64,000 nt of DNA from Polaribacter sp. Hel_I_88 (GCF_000687935.1 NZ_JHZZ01000001.1:3916001-3980000); one strand, 5' to 3'; counted from the stretch's first letter, positions 8,257 through 17,664 are shown. The notes: generated by a model not told the origin, from the letters alone. Translations and numbers: made by a program.

Positions 8257-10083
8257 ATGAAAAATTATATAAAAAAATTAAGCTATTTATTCTTATCCTT
8301 AACACTTTTATTAGGTGCTTGTGATGTAGAAGAAAGCTTAACAATTACAAGTCCAGATCCTGAATTTGTTTTAAACACACCAGGTATTAGCAACATTTTC
8401 TTAAATTTTGAATTGCCAGACAATCCTGCATTCACAATTAATTGGATAGATGAGGTAAATGCACCTGCAACATATACTGTAGAAATGTCTACAGATGCAG
8501 AATTTACAAACCCTATTGCATTAGGTAGTACAGACAAGAATAACTTTTCTATGACTGTATCTGAATTTAATACTGTTTTAGACAATGCTGGTGTGCAATC
8601 GTTTTCTGCTACAGCTGTATATATGAGAGTAAATACAGGCGCAGCTATTTCTAACGTAGTTTTATTTCAAGTTTCTAAATTTGCGGTACAATTACCTACT
8701 ATTACTGCTCCAAATTCTGGAGATTCTTTTACACTTTCTGATGTAGATCCTGATGCTGTTGCAATGACAGTTACTTGGGAAGATCCAGAAATTACAACTA
8801 CTTCAACTGTAGATGTTACTTATCAGTTAGAAGTTGCAGAAGCTGGAACAGATTTTGCAAATGTTTTTTCTTTAGGAGAAACAGAAGAAAATACATTAGA
8901 CATTAATCATGGAAATTTAAATACGTACGTACTTGATAATAATGGTGAAGCTGGAAATGCTAAAGATTTTGATTTTAGGATTAAAGCAATTGCAAGAACA
9001 GCAGCTGGAGACTTATTTAGAAGTTCTGCAGCAATTACACTTTCAATAACTCCTTATGATGTTGCATTAGCTCCTATTTTATATGTAGTTGGTGCTGGTG
9101 CTGTTGATGCTGGTTGGGGATGGGATTCTCCAGTAGAATTAGTATTACAAGGTAAAAAATGGTCTGGAAATATTAACTTATCTCCAGATAATGGTGGTAA
9201 CTTTAGGTTTTTTACAGACGCATCTTTAACATGGGGTTCACCAAGCTTTAACTTCCCTTATTTTACTGATAGAAATTATACAATTGATAGCAACTTTGAA
9301 GATGCTATGGATGGTGATAATAACTTCTTATTTACAGGAACAGCTGGTGAGTATTTTATAGAAATAGATACAGACAGCAAAACAATTACTTTAGGCCCAC
9401 CAGTTGTAGGTCCAAATTGTAATTACGATCAACTTTGGGTAGTTGGTGCTGGTGCAAATGGTTGGAATTGGGACAATCCAGTTCAAATTGCTTGTACAGG
9501 TACTGGAGTTTACGAAGGGAACATCGACTTAAAAAACGATGCTTTTAGATTCTTTACAGATACTGCAACTCAATGGGGTTCTACAAACTTTAATTATCCT
9601 TTTTATGCTGATGCAGGGTATACAATAGATGCTAACTTTGAAAATGCAGGTGATGGTGATTCAAACTTTAGATTTATTGGAACGCCAGGTGTTTACTTTT
9701 TACAAATTGATGATGTAAACAAAACAATCACTTTAGGTCCAGAGCAATCTCAATGTGATTTAGACCAGTTATGGTTAGTTGGTGCAGGTGTTCCTGATGC
9801 TGGCTGGGGTTGGGCTTCTCCTGTAGCTTTACCTTGTACAGGTGCTGGAATTTATTCTGGTGAAGTAACGTTTGCAAACGATGCATTTAGATTCTTTTTA
9901 GATAGAACATTAGAGTGGGGTTCTCCAAGCTATAACTTTCCTTATTATGAGGGAGAAGGATATACAATTGATGCTAACTTTGAAAATGCAGCAGATGGCG
10001 ATTCAAACTTAAAATTTGTGGGTACTCCAGGAACGTACACACTTACTGTAGATACTGCAAACAAAACAATTACTTTAAATTAA
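8257..10083 (+). CDS. SusE/SusF-like lipoprotein with three tandem glycan-binding modules
   Basis: This 608-residue lipoprotein has its lipobox LGAC at residue 22. Two Ig-like SusE domains (about 35-150 and 160-265) are followed by three closely similar modules of about 105-110 residues, starting near 274, 392 and 504. Each module opens with L(Y/W)(V/L)VGAG, then GW-W, then FRFF-D and WGS-FNFPY, and ends KTITL. The arrangement parallels Bacteroides SusF, which carries three starch-binding domains. The repeated Trp and Tyr residues are plausible sugar-stacking positions. It lies 27 bp after the SusE-like gene and is followed by a strong hairpin terminator before the amylase gene. Starch binding is inferred from family and context. 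Confidence 0.82.
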   Translation: MKNYIKKLSYLFLSLTLLLGACDVEESLTITSPDPEFVLNTPGISNIFLNFELPDNPAFTINWIDEVNAPATYTVEMSTDAEFTNPIALGSTDKNNFSMTVSEFNTVLDNAGVQSFSATAVYMRVNTGAAISNVVLFQVSKFAVQLPTITAPNSGDSFTLSDVDPDAVAMTVTWEDPEITTTSTVDVTYQLEVAEAGTDFANVFSLGETEENTLDINHGNLNTYVLDNNGEAGNAKDFDFRIKAIARTAAGDLFRSSAAITLSITPYDVALAPILYVVGAGAVDAGWGWDSPVELVLQGKKWSGNINLSPDNGGNFRFFTDASLTWGSPSFNFPYFTDRNYTIDSNFEDAMDGDNNFLFTGTAGEYFIEIDTDSKTITLGPPVVGPNCNYDQLWVVGAGANGWNWDNPVQIACTGTGVYEGNIDLKNDAFRFFTDTATQWGSTNFNYPFYADAGYTIDANFENAGDGDSNFRFIGTPGVYFLQIDDVNKTITLGPEQSQCDLDQLWLVGAGVPDAGWGWASPVALPCTGAGIYSGEVTFANDAFRFFLDRTLEWGSPSYNFPYYEGEGYTIDANFENAADGDSNLKFVGTPGTYTLTVDTANKTITLN

Positions 10084-10092
10084 GTTTCATTG

Positions 10093-10121
10093 AAGGCTGT
10101 ACGTTAAAACGTACAGCTTTT
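10093..10121 (+). terminator. Rho-independent terminator or attenuator inside the sus operon
   Basis: GGCTGTACGTT and AACGTACAGCTT form a near-perfect GC-containing stem of about ten pairs followed by TTTT. It sits between the susF-like gene and the amylase gene, so it probably reduces transcription of the downstream part. Confidence 0.75.
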
Positions 10122-10137
10122 CTTTAAAAATAATCTC

Positions 10138-13044
10138 ATGAAAAAAAAATTACTTTTTTTTACATTGTCATTACTTGCGCTTATTTCTAATGCTCAAGTT
10201 ACTTTAAGCGTTGATGCAATTGAGGTTGACAAACCTGTTACAATTACTGTAGATATAAATTCAACAAATAGTTGTAACGGAATTAGCAACCCATCTAAAG
10301 TATATATGCATGCAGGTATTGGCGATAAAACAAATGCCTTTGGCTTTGATGTTGTTGGTAATTGGGGTATGGACGATGGAATTGGAGAAATGACATCTAA
10401 TAACGATGGAACTTATAGTATTACAATTACACCTCAAACTTATTTCGACTTAACACAAAATCAAATTGATAATGTTGCCAAGTTAGGAATGGTTTTTAGA
10501 AATACAGATGGAACTCAAGAACTAAAAAAGAATGAAGGAGCTGCTTGTGCAGACTTTATTTTTCCAGTAGGTGTTGTTCAAGTTCGTGTTTCTAACCCTA
10601 GTAAAGATTTAGTCGTTCTTAATTCTGGAGACAATTTAAGTATTACTGCACAAATAGATTTTCAAGGCTCAACAACTGTTCAAGGTAGTATCGAAGTTTT
10701 TTATAATGATGTTTCTGTGACTACAGGAAGTTGTGGCTTTCCAAACTGTAATGCCACAATTACAAACATTACAGAAAGTGGTGAAGTTAGAGTTGTAGGT
10801 ACTCCTCCAAACTCTACAGAAACTGGCGAATATAAATTTAACGTAACAGTTGTTCCAACAGTGGTAAACGAAGCTTTACCAGCAGGAATGGTCGATGGAA
10901 TTAATTATGTATCAGATGCTACAAAAGCTGTTTTGGTTTTAAATGCACCTGGTAAAGATTTTGTACAAGTAGCTGGTAGTTTTAACAACTACACACCTAC
11001 TGATGCTTATATCATGAAAAAAGATCCAGCTTCTGGAAAATTTTGGATTGAAATTTCTGGTTTAACAGCACAAAAAATAGAAACGTATCAATATTGGGTT
11101 TTTGATCAATCTCCAGTAGCGAACTCTCCAAGTTTGGTAAAAACTGCAGATCCATTTTCTACGTTGGTTTTATCACCTTTTGATGATCCTTGGATTCCTG
11201 AAACTACCTATCCAAATATGCCAGAATATCCAACAGGACAAGAAAGAGAAGTTACTGTTTTACAAACAGGACAAACTCCTTACAATTGGCAAGTAACAAA
11301 CTTCGAAAAACCAAAAAAAGAAGATTTAGTAGTTTATGAAGTTTTAGTGAGAGACTTTGATGCCGATAGAAATTATCAAGATTTAATTGATAAAATCGAT
11401 TATTTTAAAAACTTAAACATCAATGCGATTCATTTAATGCCAGTCATGGAATTTGAAGGCAATGAAAGTTGGGGTTACAATACTTCTTTTCACATGGCTT
11501 TAGATAAGTTTTACGGAACTGAAGACAAATTAAAAGAATTTATCGATGTATGTCATCAAAATGGAATTGCCGTAATTTTAGATGTGGTTTTAAACCATGC
11601 TTTTGGAAGAAATCCTTTAGTTAGAATGTGGATGAACGATCCTGATAATAATGGTTGGGGAGGAGACAATAACAACTCTTCAGCAAAAATTATAAGTTCA
11701 GATAGCCCTTATTTTAACCAAGATGCAAGACACTCTTACAGCGTTGGTGAAGATTTCAATCATCAAAGTGCCTTAACACAAGAATATACAAGAAGAGTTA
11801 TCAAGCATTGGGTAGAAGATTTTAAAATTGATGGTTTTAGATGGGATTTAACCAAAGGATTCACACAAAACTGTTCTGGTTCAGATGAAGGTTGTACAAA
11901 TAGTTACCAACAAGATAGAGTTGATGTTTTAAAAGCTTATGCAGATTATTCTTGGTCTTTAGATGAAAACCATTATGTAATTTTTGAACATTTAGGGGGT
12001 GATAATGAAGAGCAACAATGGGCAAACCACAGAGAAAATGAAGGCAAGGGAATTATGATGTGGGGTAAAATGACAGATCAATACAATGAACTTACTATGG
12101 GGAATTCTGGAAACAAGAATTTCAATAGAATGGGACATAAAGCTAGAGGTTTTGCAAAACCAAGATTAATGGGCTATGCAGAAAGCCATGATGAAGAGCG
12201 ATTAATGTATAAAAATTTAGAGTTCGGAAATAGCTCTACTCCTTCTCACAATGTTAAAGATTTAAACACAGCATTATTTAGAATGTCTGCTTTAGGTGCA
12301 GTTACTTTAACAATTCCTGGTCCAAAAATGATTTGGCATTTTGGAGATTTAGGAATGGAAAATTCAATTTTTACTTGTGACGATGGAACTTTCGGTGGCG
12401 ATGGTTGTAAATTATCTACGAAACCTCAACCTCAATGGACAAACAACTGGTTGTCTACCGCAATTAGAAAAAATATTTATGATGATTGGGCAAGAATTAA
12501 TGCGCTAAAAATAAATGAACCAGTTTTTGAAGGAGATTATGCCATAAGCTCTGGCTCATTGACTCCAAGAATTGATATTTTTAATACGGCAATTCCAGAA
12601 TCTGAATTGAGAAATGTAATTGTTTTAGCTAATTTTGATGTAGTTCCACAAACTGTAAATACCAATTTCCCATTAAGTGGTGCTTGGGTAGATTTAATGG
12701 ATGCTTCGAACAATACCACTTATTCTGCAAGTACGATAACTTTACAACCTGGCGAATTTAAAATATTCGGAAACAAAGCAGCAACATTATCTAATGATGA
12801 TGTTACTTTAGAAAACAATATTTTACAACTATATCCAAACCCAACATCAACTGCATTTTATTTATCAAAAGAAGCTTTAGATGTGAGAATTTTTGATATT
12901 TCAGGAAAACAAGTAAAACAATTTACGAAAAGCGTTATAAAAAATAATACATTTTCTGTAACCGATTTAAATACTGGAATTTATTTTGTAAGAATACAAG
13001 AAAATAACAACAAAATGAGTACCAAAAAATTAATTATTAACTAA
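10138..13044 (+). CDS. Extracellular GH13 alpha-amylase family enzyme with T9SS sorting domain
   Basis: This 968-residue protein has a signal peptide (MKKKLLFFTLSLLALISNAQ). Beta-sandwich domains follow, including an E-set/CBM48-like segment near 263-330 (VQVAGSFNNYTPTDAY). The GH13 barrel begins near 390. All four GH13 regions are visible: DVVLNH at 482-487, GFRWD with the nucleophile Asp570, the proton donor Glu617 in FEHLG, and SHD with His684/Asp685. Residues about 890-968 form a type A T9SS C-terminal domain (LYPNPTS and GIYFVRIQ), so the enzyme is exported through T9SS to the surface. It probably cuts starch-like alpha-glucans for the SusCD transporter. The exact linkage preference cannot be read from the sequence. 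Confidence 0.93.
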   Translation: MKKKLLFFTLSLLALISNAQVTLSVDAIEVDKPVTITVDINSTNSCNGISNPSKVYMHAGIGDKTNAFGFDVVGNWGMDDGIGEMTSNNDGTYSITITPQTYFDLTQNQIDNVAKLGMVFRNTDGTQELKKNEGAACADFIFPVGVVQVRVSNPSKDLVVLNSGDNLSITAQIDFQGSTTVQGSIEVFYNDVSVTTGSCGFPNCNATITNITESGEVRVVGTPPNSTETGEYKFNVTVVPTVVNEALPAGMVDGINYVSDATKAVLVLNAPGKDFVQVAGSFNNYTPTDAYIMKKDPASGKFWIEISGLTAQKIETYQYWVFDQSPVANSPSLVKTADPFSTLVLSPFDDPWIPETTYPNMPEYPTGQEREVTVLQTGQTPYNWQVTNFEKPKKEDLVVYEVLVRDFDADRNYQDLIDKIDYFKNLNINAIHLMPVMEFEGNESWGYNTSFHMALDKFYGTEDKLKEFIDVCHQNGIAVILDVVLNHAFGRNPLVRMWMNDPDNNGWGGDNNNSSAKIISSDSPYFNQDARHSYSVGEDFNHQSALTQEYTRRVIKHWVEDFKIDGFRWDLTKGFTQNCSGSDEGCTNSYQQDRVDVLKAYADYSWSLDENHYVIFEHLGGDNEEQQWANHRENEGKGIMMWGKMTDQYNELTMGNSGNKNFNRMGHKARGFAKPRLMGYAESHDEERLMYKNLEFGNSSTPSHNVKDLNTALFRMSALGAVTLTIPGPKMIWHFGDLGMENSIFTCDDGTFGGDGCKLSTKPQPQWTNNWLSTAIRKNIYDDWARINALKINEPVFEGDYAISSGSLTPRIDIFNTAIPESELRNVIVLANFDVVPQTVNTNFPLSGAWVDLMDASNNTTYSASTITLQPGEFKIFGNKAATLSNDDVTLENNILQLYPNPTSTAFYLSKEALDVRIFDISGKQVKQFTKSVIKNNTFSVTDLNTGIYFVRIQENNNKMSTKKLIIN

Positions 13045-13061
13045 TCTTAAAAACAAAAAAC

Positions 13062-15275
13062 ATGAAAAAAAATTATTTATTATTGATGCTAATGGTTTTT
13101 GCATCACTTGGGTCTTTTGCTCAATTAGGAACTGATGTCTATACATTAGGTTCAGATAATTCAAACAATTATGGTGGAACATGGAATGAAACATCAGCTG
13201 GAACTGGTTTTAGTGATTGGACTTTTGATACAGGAACTCCAAGTGGTGGTTTTGCAGGCAGATTTACTGGCTCTTTTTCTACAGAATTAGATGTGAGTGG
13301 TAATTCATTTGGACTTTTTGCTAATAGTGGAAATGGCGCTTCATCTGGTGCAACTACTATTTTTCCAAAAACATTACAAGAAGGAGATTCATTTCAAGTT
13401 GCTGTAGGTATTAACTTTAGAGATGGTAATAAAGGTTTTGATCTTCGAAATTCATCAAATGGAACTGTTATAAATTTTAATGTTAGTAATGATGAATATA
13501 ATTTGACTGGTACTTCAGGGTTATTTAGTAATGAGTATGATGCAAATACAGTTATTACATTTACTTTTACTCAAAATGCAACTAATGTTAGTTGGACAGC
13601 TTCAAGAACTGGGGGAAGAACTGAAAGTCAATCAGGAACTGTAGCTTCAATTACACCTGGTACAATTACTAATATAAGATTATACAATGTTAGTGCTGGT
13701 AGTAACGATGATGGTGGTGGAGCTAGAAATTTCTTTTTTAATTCGTTACAATTCCAAAGTTTGTATTCTATAAACAACACTTCTTCTGTTACAATTAGTT
13801 CAACTGCAACTGTACCTTATTTAAGTATTGAAACAGGTAGTTCTGTAACCATAAATAGTGGAATTGGCTTAACAATTTCTGGAGATTTAGATAATAATGG
13901 TACTTTAACTGCAAATTCAGGATCGTCTTTAATTGTTGGTGGAGGTTCTACAGGAAATGTTACTTATAACAGAAATCTTGCAACTACAAACTGGTATTTT
14001 CTTTCATCTCCTTTAGCTGACCAAAGTATTGTTGATTTTTACACAAACGAATCCCCAGAATTAGGTTCTGGAACTGGTAATGCACAAAATGTGGCGATTG
14101 CATCTTATGATAATTCACAAGCAGATGTTAATAATAGATACGCATATTATACAGAAGGACAAGTAGATGGTTTAGATGGTGATGACACTGCTGATACTTT
14201 TATGCCTGCTAGAGGTTATACTGTGAAGTTAAATACAGCAAAAACTGTTTCTTTTACAGGAACTGTAAGAACTAGTAATACAGGAGTTCCTTTTACACTA
14301 GCACAAGGTGGAGCAATGGGTACTAATTATAATTTATTAGGGAATCCTTATTTAGCTTTTATAAATAGCACAACTTTTTTAAATGCAGAATCTACCAATT
14401 TAGAAGCTACTTTTTGGATTTGGAATGGATCTTCTTATGACACAAGAACAACAGGAACAAGTCCTAATTTTCAAATTGCTCCAGGTCAAGCTTTTTTTGC
14501 TGAAGCAAAAACTACTGGAACTGTAACTTTTACAAAAGGTAATCAAAGTCATGTAACTTCAGATACTTTTCAGAAAACTGTAAATACAAGACCTGAAATT
14601 ACTGTTAATATTACTGATGGAACAAAAAACAGAAAAGCTGAATTATTCTATATTGATGGAACAACAACTGGTTTTGACAATGGTTTTGATGGTAAAATGT
14701 TTGATGGAGTTCCAAATAGTCTTGGAATCTTCTCTCAATTAGTTTCAAATGATAATGGTGTAAAATATGCAATCCAATCCTTACCTAACACAGATTTAGA
14801 ATCTATGGTAATTCCTGTTGGTATTATTGCAGATGCAAATAAAGAAATTACTTTTTCTGCAAATGTGGCAAACTTACCATCTGGAATAAAAGTATTTTTA
14901 GAAGATAGAACTACAAACACATTTACACGTTTAGATGAATTAAATTCTACTTATAAAGTTACTTTAAATGAAAAGACTAATGATATTGGGCGTTTTTATT
15001 TACATACAAAATCAGCGGCTTTAAGTACTGAAACTGTTGTTTTAGAAAATGTGAGTATTTATAGTGCTGATAAAGCTACGTTAAGAATTGTTGGTTTATC
15101 TCAAGGAAAATCTACAATTAAAATGTTTAATGTTTTAGGAAAACAAGTATTGAATTCAACATTTAATTCTAATGGTGTTTCTGAAATTAATGTCTCTCAA
15201 CTTTCAACTGGTGTTTATATTGTTCAGTTAGCAAATGAAGCTGGTACATTAAATAAGAAAATAGTTTTAGAATAA
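13062..15275 (+). CDS. T9SS-sorted surface protein of unknown function
   Basis: This 737-residue protein has a signal peptide (MKKNYLLLMLMVFASLGSFAQ). The N-terminal half is rich in Gly, Ser, Thr and Asn and resembles a beta-sandwich or beta-helix. A middle region begins at VTYNRNL, a motif common in flavobacterial T9SS-exported surface proteins. The C-terminal 75 or so residues form a type A sorting domain (MFNVLGKQV, LSTGVYIVQL, KKIVLE). No catalytic motif is recognised. It lies 17 bp after the amylase gene in the same orientation, so a surface role linked to starch use, such as adhesion or a structural scaffold, is a reasonable guess only. Confidence 0.75.
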   Translation: MKKNYLLLMLMVFASLGSFAQLGTDVYTLGSDNSNNYGGTWNETSAGTGFSDWTFDTGTPSGGFAGRFTGSFSTELDVSGNSFGLFANSGNGASSGATTIFPKTLQEGDSFQVAVGINFRDGNKGFDLRNSSNGTVINFNVSNDEYNLTGTSGLFSNEYDANTVITFTFTQNATNVSWTASRTGGRTESQSGTVASITPGTITNIRLYNVSAGSNDDGGGARNFFFNSLQFQSLYSINNTSSVTISSTATVPYLSIETGSSVTINSGIGLTISGDLDNNGTLTANSGSSLIVGGGSTGNVTYNRNLATTNWYFLSSPLADQSIVDFYTNESPELGSGTGNAQNVAIASYDNSQADVNNRYAYYTEGQVDGLDGDDTADTFMPARGYTVKLNTAKTVSFTGTVRTSNTGVPFTLAQGGAMGTNYNLLGNPYLAFINSTTFLNAESTNLEATFWIWNGSSYDTRTTGTSPNFQIAPGQAFFAEAKTTGTVTFTKGNQSHVTSDTFQKTVNTRPEITVNITDGTKNRKAELFYIDGTTTGFDNGFDGKMFDGVPNSLGIFSQLVSNDNGVKYAIQSLPNTDLESMVIPVGIIADANKEITFSANVANLPSGIKVFLEDRTTNTFTRLDELNSTYKVTLNEKTNDIGRFYLHTKSAALSTETVVLENVSIYSADKATLRIVGLSQGKSTIKMFNVLGKQVLNSTFNSNGVSEINVSQLSTGVYIVQLANEAGTLNKKIVLE

Positions 15276-15302
15276 TCTTCTCACTTAAAATTTAGACACA
15301 TC

Positions 15303-15485
15303 ATGAAAAAAAATATAGAAAATACTCAGCATAAAAATGAAGAAATTACGCGTAAAGACGCAATTAAAAAAATAGGAAATTATGGTAAATATGCAGCACT
15401 AACTGCATTAGGTACTTACATGATTTTAAATCCACAGAAAGCACAAGCCACTTCTGCTCCTTCTGACCCAGGAACTGGTTTTTAA
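15303..15485 (+). CDS. Small exported peptide of 60 residues ending the starch operon
   Basis: The gene starts 27 bp after the preceding T9SS gene and is followed at once by a strong terminator, so it is the last gene of the operon. The protein has a charged N-terminus (many K, N and E residues), then TRKDAIKKIGNYGKYAALTALGTYMIL, which is a weak signal- or anchor-like segment. An AQA site follows, consistent with signal peptidase cleavage near residue 49, leaving a tail of about 11 residues (TSAPSDPGTGF). RKD followed by a hydrophobic stretch vaguely resembles a Tat signal, but a twin arginine is absent. I do not recognise a family. Its codon use and position suggest a real gene. Confidence 0.65.
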   Translation: MKKNIENTQHKNEEITRKDAIKKIGNYGKYAALTALGTYMILNPQKAQATSAPSDPGTGF

Positions 15486-15510
15486 TTAAATTCTTTATAA
15501 AATTCTTAAA

Positions 15511-15538
15511 AGAGCTACTTTATGGTAGCTCTTTTTTT
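15511..15538 (+). terminator. Rho-independent terminator of the starch operon
   Basis: AGAGCTAC (15511-15518) and GTAGCTCT (15525-15532) form a perfect eight-pair stem with a 6-nt loop followed by a run of seven T. It lies 25 bp after the 60-codon gene. Confidence 0.88.
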
Positions 15539-15560
15539 GTAAAAAAATATCCAATCTTGT

Positions 15561-15642
15561 CCACCCAGTTTTGTCATTTCGTAGAAATCTCACATAATGC
15601 TTTTCTTTGCTTGAGGTGCTTACAACATGACAAATTGAGTGG
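15561..15642. repeat. Short inverted-repeat (MITE/REP-like) element
   Basis: The ends of this 82-bp stretch are imperfect inverted repeats: CCACCCAGTTTTGTCAT on the left pairs with ATGACAAATTGAGTGG on the right. It has no coding capacity and lies between two convergent genes, like the small interspersed repeats common in Flavobacteriaceae. Confidence 0.5.
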
Positions 15643-15652
15643 AAAACACTAT

Positions 15653-16786
15653 TTATAACAACTCTATAAGTTTAGCAATTGTTATATCAATCTCTTTTTT
15701 CGTGGTAAATTTCGAGAATGAAAAACGTACTGATGTTTTATCAGCATTAGTATCATTTAAAATTTCTGCCAATACATGAGAACCTTTGTTGCTTCCACTT
15801 TGGCATGCAGAACCTCCTGAAACAGCAATGCCTGCCATATCCAAACTAAATAATAACATGGCATTCATCACTGGAAAACGTACATTTAAAATTGTATAGC
15901 TGCTTTTATCTAAGTTTGATGAAAGGCCATTAAATTCAATTTTATCTGAGATACTTTTTAATTCAGCAATAAAATATAGCTTTAAACTTTCTAAATAATT
16001 TCGGTCTTTTTCTAATTGATTCATGGCAATTGAAAGTGCTTTTTCCATGCCTAATATACTGTGAACATTTTCTGTACTAGACCTTGCTCCTCTTTCTTGA
16101 TCTCCACCAAAAAACATAGGTAAAATTCCGAAACCTTTTTTAAAATACGCAAAACCAACACCTTTGGGTCCATGAAATTTATGCGCACTTGCCACTATAA
16201 AATCAATCGGAGTTTCTTTTAAATCGATTTTAAAATGACCAATTGCTTGGACAGTATCTGAATGAAATAAAGCATCGTATTTTTTGCAAAGTGCACTTAT
16301 TGCATCAACATTTAAAATGTTTCCAATTTCGTTGTTGATGTGCATTAAACTAACCAATGTTTTATCATCAGAAGCTGAAAGCAACTCCTCCAAATGATCT
16401 AGATTTACATTGCCAAATTCATCAACTTTTACAAAATCTAACGAAATATTTTGTGATTTTTGTAAAAATTCACAAGTATGTAACACTGCATGATGCTCTA
16501 TTTTAGATGTAATAATTCTCTTTACGCCTAAATTTAAAACGGCATTATTTAAAATTAAATTATCGGCTTCTGTGCCACCAGCAGTAAATACAATTTCGGA
16601 TGCAGAAACGTTAAAATGTTTGGCTATATTTTTTCTGGCAGTTTCTACAGCAGTTTTTGCTTTTCTACCAAATTGATGTGTAGAAGATGGATTCCCATAA
16701 TTTTCTTGCATAGAAGTAAGCATCAAACTTACAACTTCTTCATCTATTTGTGTGGTGGCAGCATTGTCTAAATAAATAGCTTTCAT
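15653..16786 (-). CDS. Cysteine desulfurase, NifS/IscS family
   Basis: This 377-residue PLP enzyme of fold type I takes sulfur from cysteine for Fe-S clusters or thiolated tRNA. The start MKAIYLDNAATTQIDEEV is diagnostic. The PLP lysine is Lys203 in SAHKFHGPKG, and the catalytic cysteine is Cys328 in GGSACQSGSNKGS. The NEIGN motif is at 152-156. The short loop around the cysteine matches group I (NifS/IscS) enzymes. It is a single gene with no isc/suf partners next to it. The minus strand shows TATTTTTG, a -7 box, at 16791-16798 immediately before the start. Confidence 0.93.
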   Translation of the reverse strand: MKAIYLDNAATTQIDEEVVSLMLTSMQENYGNPSSTHQFGRKAKTAVETARKNIAKHFNVSASEIVFTAGGTEADNLILNNAVLNLGVKRIITSKIEHHAVLHTCEFLQKSQNISLDFVKVDEFGNVNLDHLEELLSASDDKTLVSLMHINNEIGNILNVDAISALCKKYDALFHSDTVQAIGHFKIDLKETPIDFIVASAHKFHGPKGVGFAYFKKGFGILPMFFGGDQERGARSSTENVHSILGMEKALSIAMNQLEKDRNYLESLKLYFIAELKSISDKIEFNGLSSNLDKSSYTILNVRFPVMNAMLLFSLDMAGIAVSGGSACQSGSNKGSHVLAEILNDTNADKTSVRFSFSKFTTKKEIDITIAKLIELL

Positions 16787-16932
16787 GTTGCAAAAATACG
16801 TTTTATTGATGATTTTTTTGATTCAATTTTTATGGAAAAAGTTTGACACGGATTTCACAGATTTTCACAGATGATTTCTCATAAATAAATTTTAAGAACT
16901 CTAAAACAACTCAAGTTCTTCTCCAAACTCTC

Positions 16933-16988
16933 AACTTCAAACTTCCATCTTCAAGCTTCCATCTTCAAGCTTCCAACTTCAAACTCCA
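16933..16988. repeat. Four tandem copies of a 14-bp unit
   Basis: The units are (A)ACTTCAAACTTCC, ATCTTCAAGCTTCC twice, then AACTTCAAACTCC. They lie in the 206-bp gap between the NifS-like gene and the Smr gene, next to a second common repeat at about 16841-16875 (GACACGGATTTCACAGATTT). No gene is seen here. Confidence 0.65.
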
Positions 16989-16992
16989 AACC

Positions 16993-17541
16993 TTACTCCT
17001 CAGCATTTTGAAAAACATACACTTCTGTGGCTCCTAAACCGTATTTTTTATAGGAGGCATCATAATATCTAACAGGATATTTATTTAATAAACTGTTTAA
17101 TTCAGCTTTTAAAACGCCCTCTCCTACTCCATGAATAAAGACAATTTTAGAGATTCGTTTGCTAATTACAAACTCAATTTTTCTTTTTGCAGTTTCTAAT
17201 TGTAGGTTTAACATATCGTAATTATCTAAACCTCTGGTAGATTTTACTAATTGATTTATATGCAAATCAACTTCTAATACAACTTCGTTTTTGGCTTTCG
17301 TAAAAAAACTTTTCTTTGTTTTTTGTGATGCCTTTTTTTCTTGTAACAAAGGGTTATTAATATCAGAGTATTTAGATAATTGATGTTGGTCTTTGCCAAT
17401 CTTTACCAATTCTGACGCATCAAATTTAAAAATCATTCCATCTTCAGTTTCCACAGAAACTTCCTTGCCATTTACAGCTGTTACAATGCCTTTTAAAACA
17501 TCATCTAAAACTGCTACTTTGTTACCAATTTCTAAACGCAT
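16993..17541 (-). CDS. Smr-domain protein with DUF2027-like N-terminus
   Basis: The protein has 182 residues. The N-terminal 70 residues form a small beta domain (GNKVAVLDDVLKGIVTAVNGK), and the C-terminal half is a Smr domain. The DLHI motif and HGVGEGVLKAEL (the HGxGxGxL signature) are clearly present. Smr domains, first seen at the C-terminus of MutS2, bind nucleic acid and often nick DNA or RNA. This stand-alone form is a standard flavobacterial gene. It is divergent from the phosphatase-like gene on its right. The actual substrate is unknown. Confidence 0.85.
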   Translation of the reverse strand: MRLEIGNKVAVLDDVLKGIVTAVNGKEVSVETEDGMIFKFDASELVKIGKDQHQLSKYSDINNPLLQEKKASQKTKKSFFTKAKNEVVLEVDLHINQLVKSTRGLDNYDMLNLQLETAKRKIEFVISKRISKIVFIHGVGEGVLKAELNSLLNKYPVRYYDASYKKYGLGATEVYVFQNAEE

Positions 17542-17581
17542 TCTTAACTTTCTCTTAATTAATAAGAACTCTTTATTATCT

Positions 17582-17589
17582 TATTTTTG
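17582..17589 (+). promoter_or_regulatory. Probable -7 box for the phosphatase/ArsC-like gene
   Basis: TATTTTTG matches TAnnTTTG exactly and lies in the gap between two divergent genes. A transcript starting near 17596 favours the ATG at 17665 over the in-frame ATG at 17605. Confidence 0.5.
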
Positions 17590-17664
17590 TGGTAAAAATA
17601 ATTAATGATTTTGAGGACTTCTAACGTTTCTGCAAAAAATTTCTTTTTAAATTCATCAAAGAAA

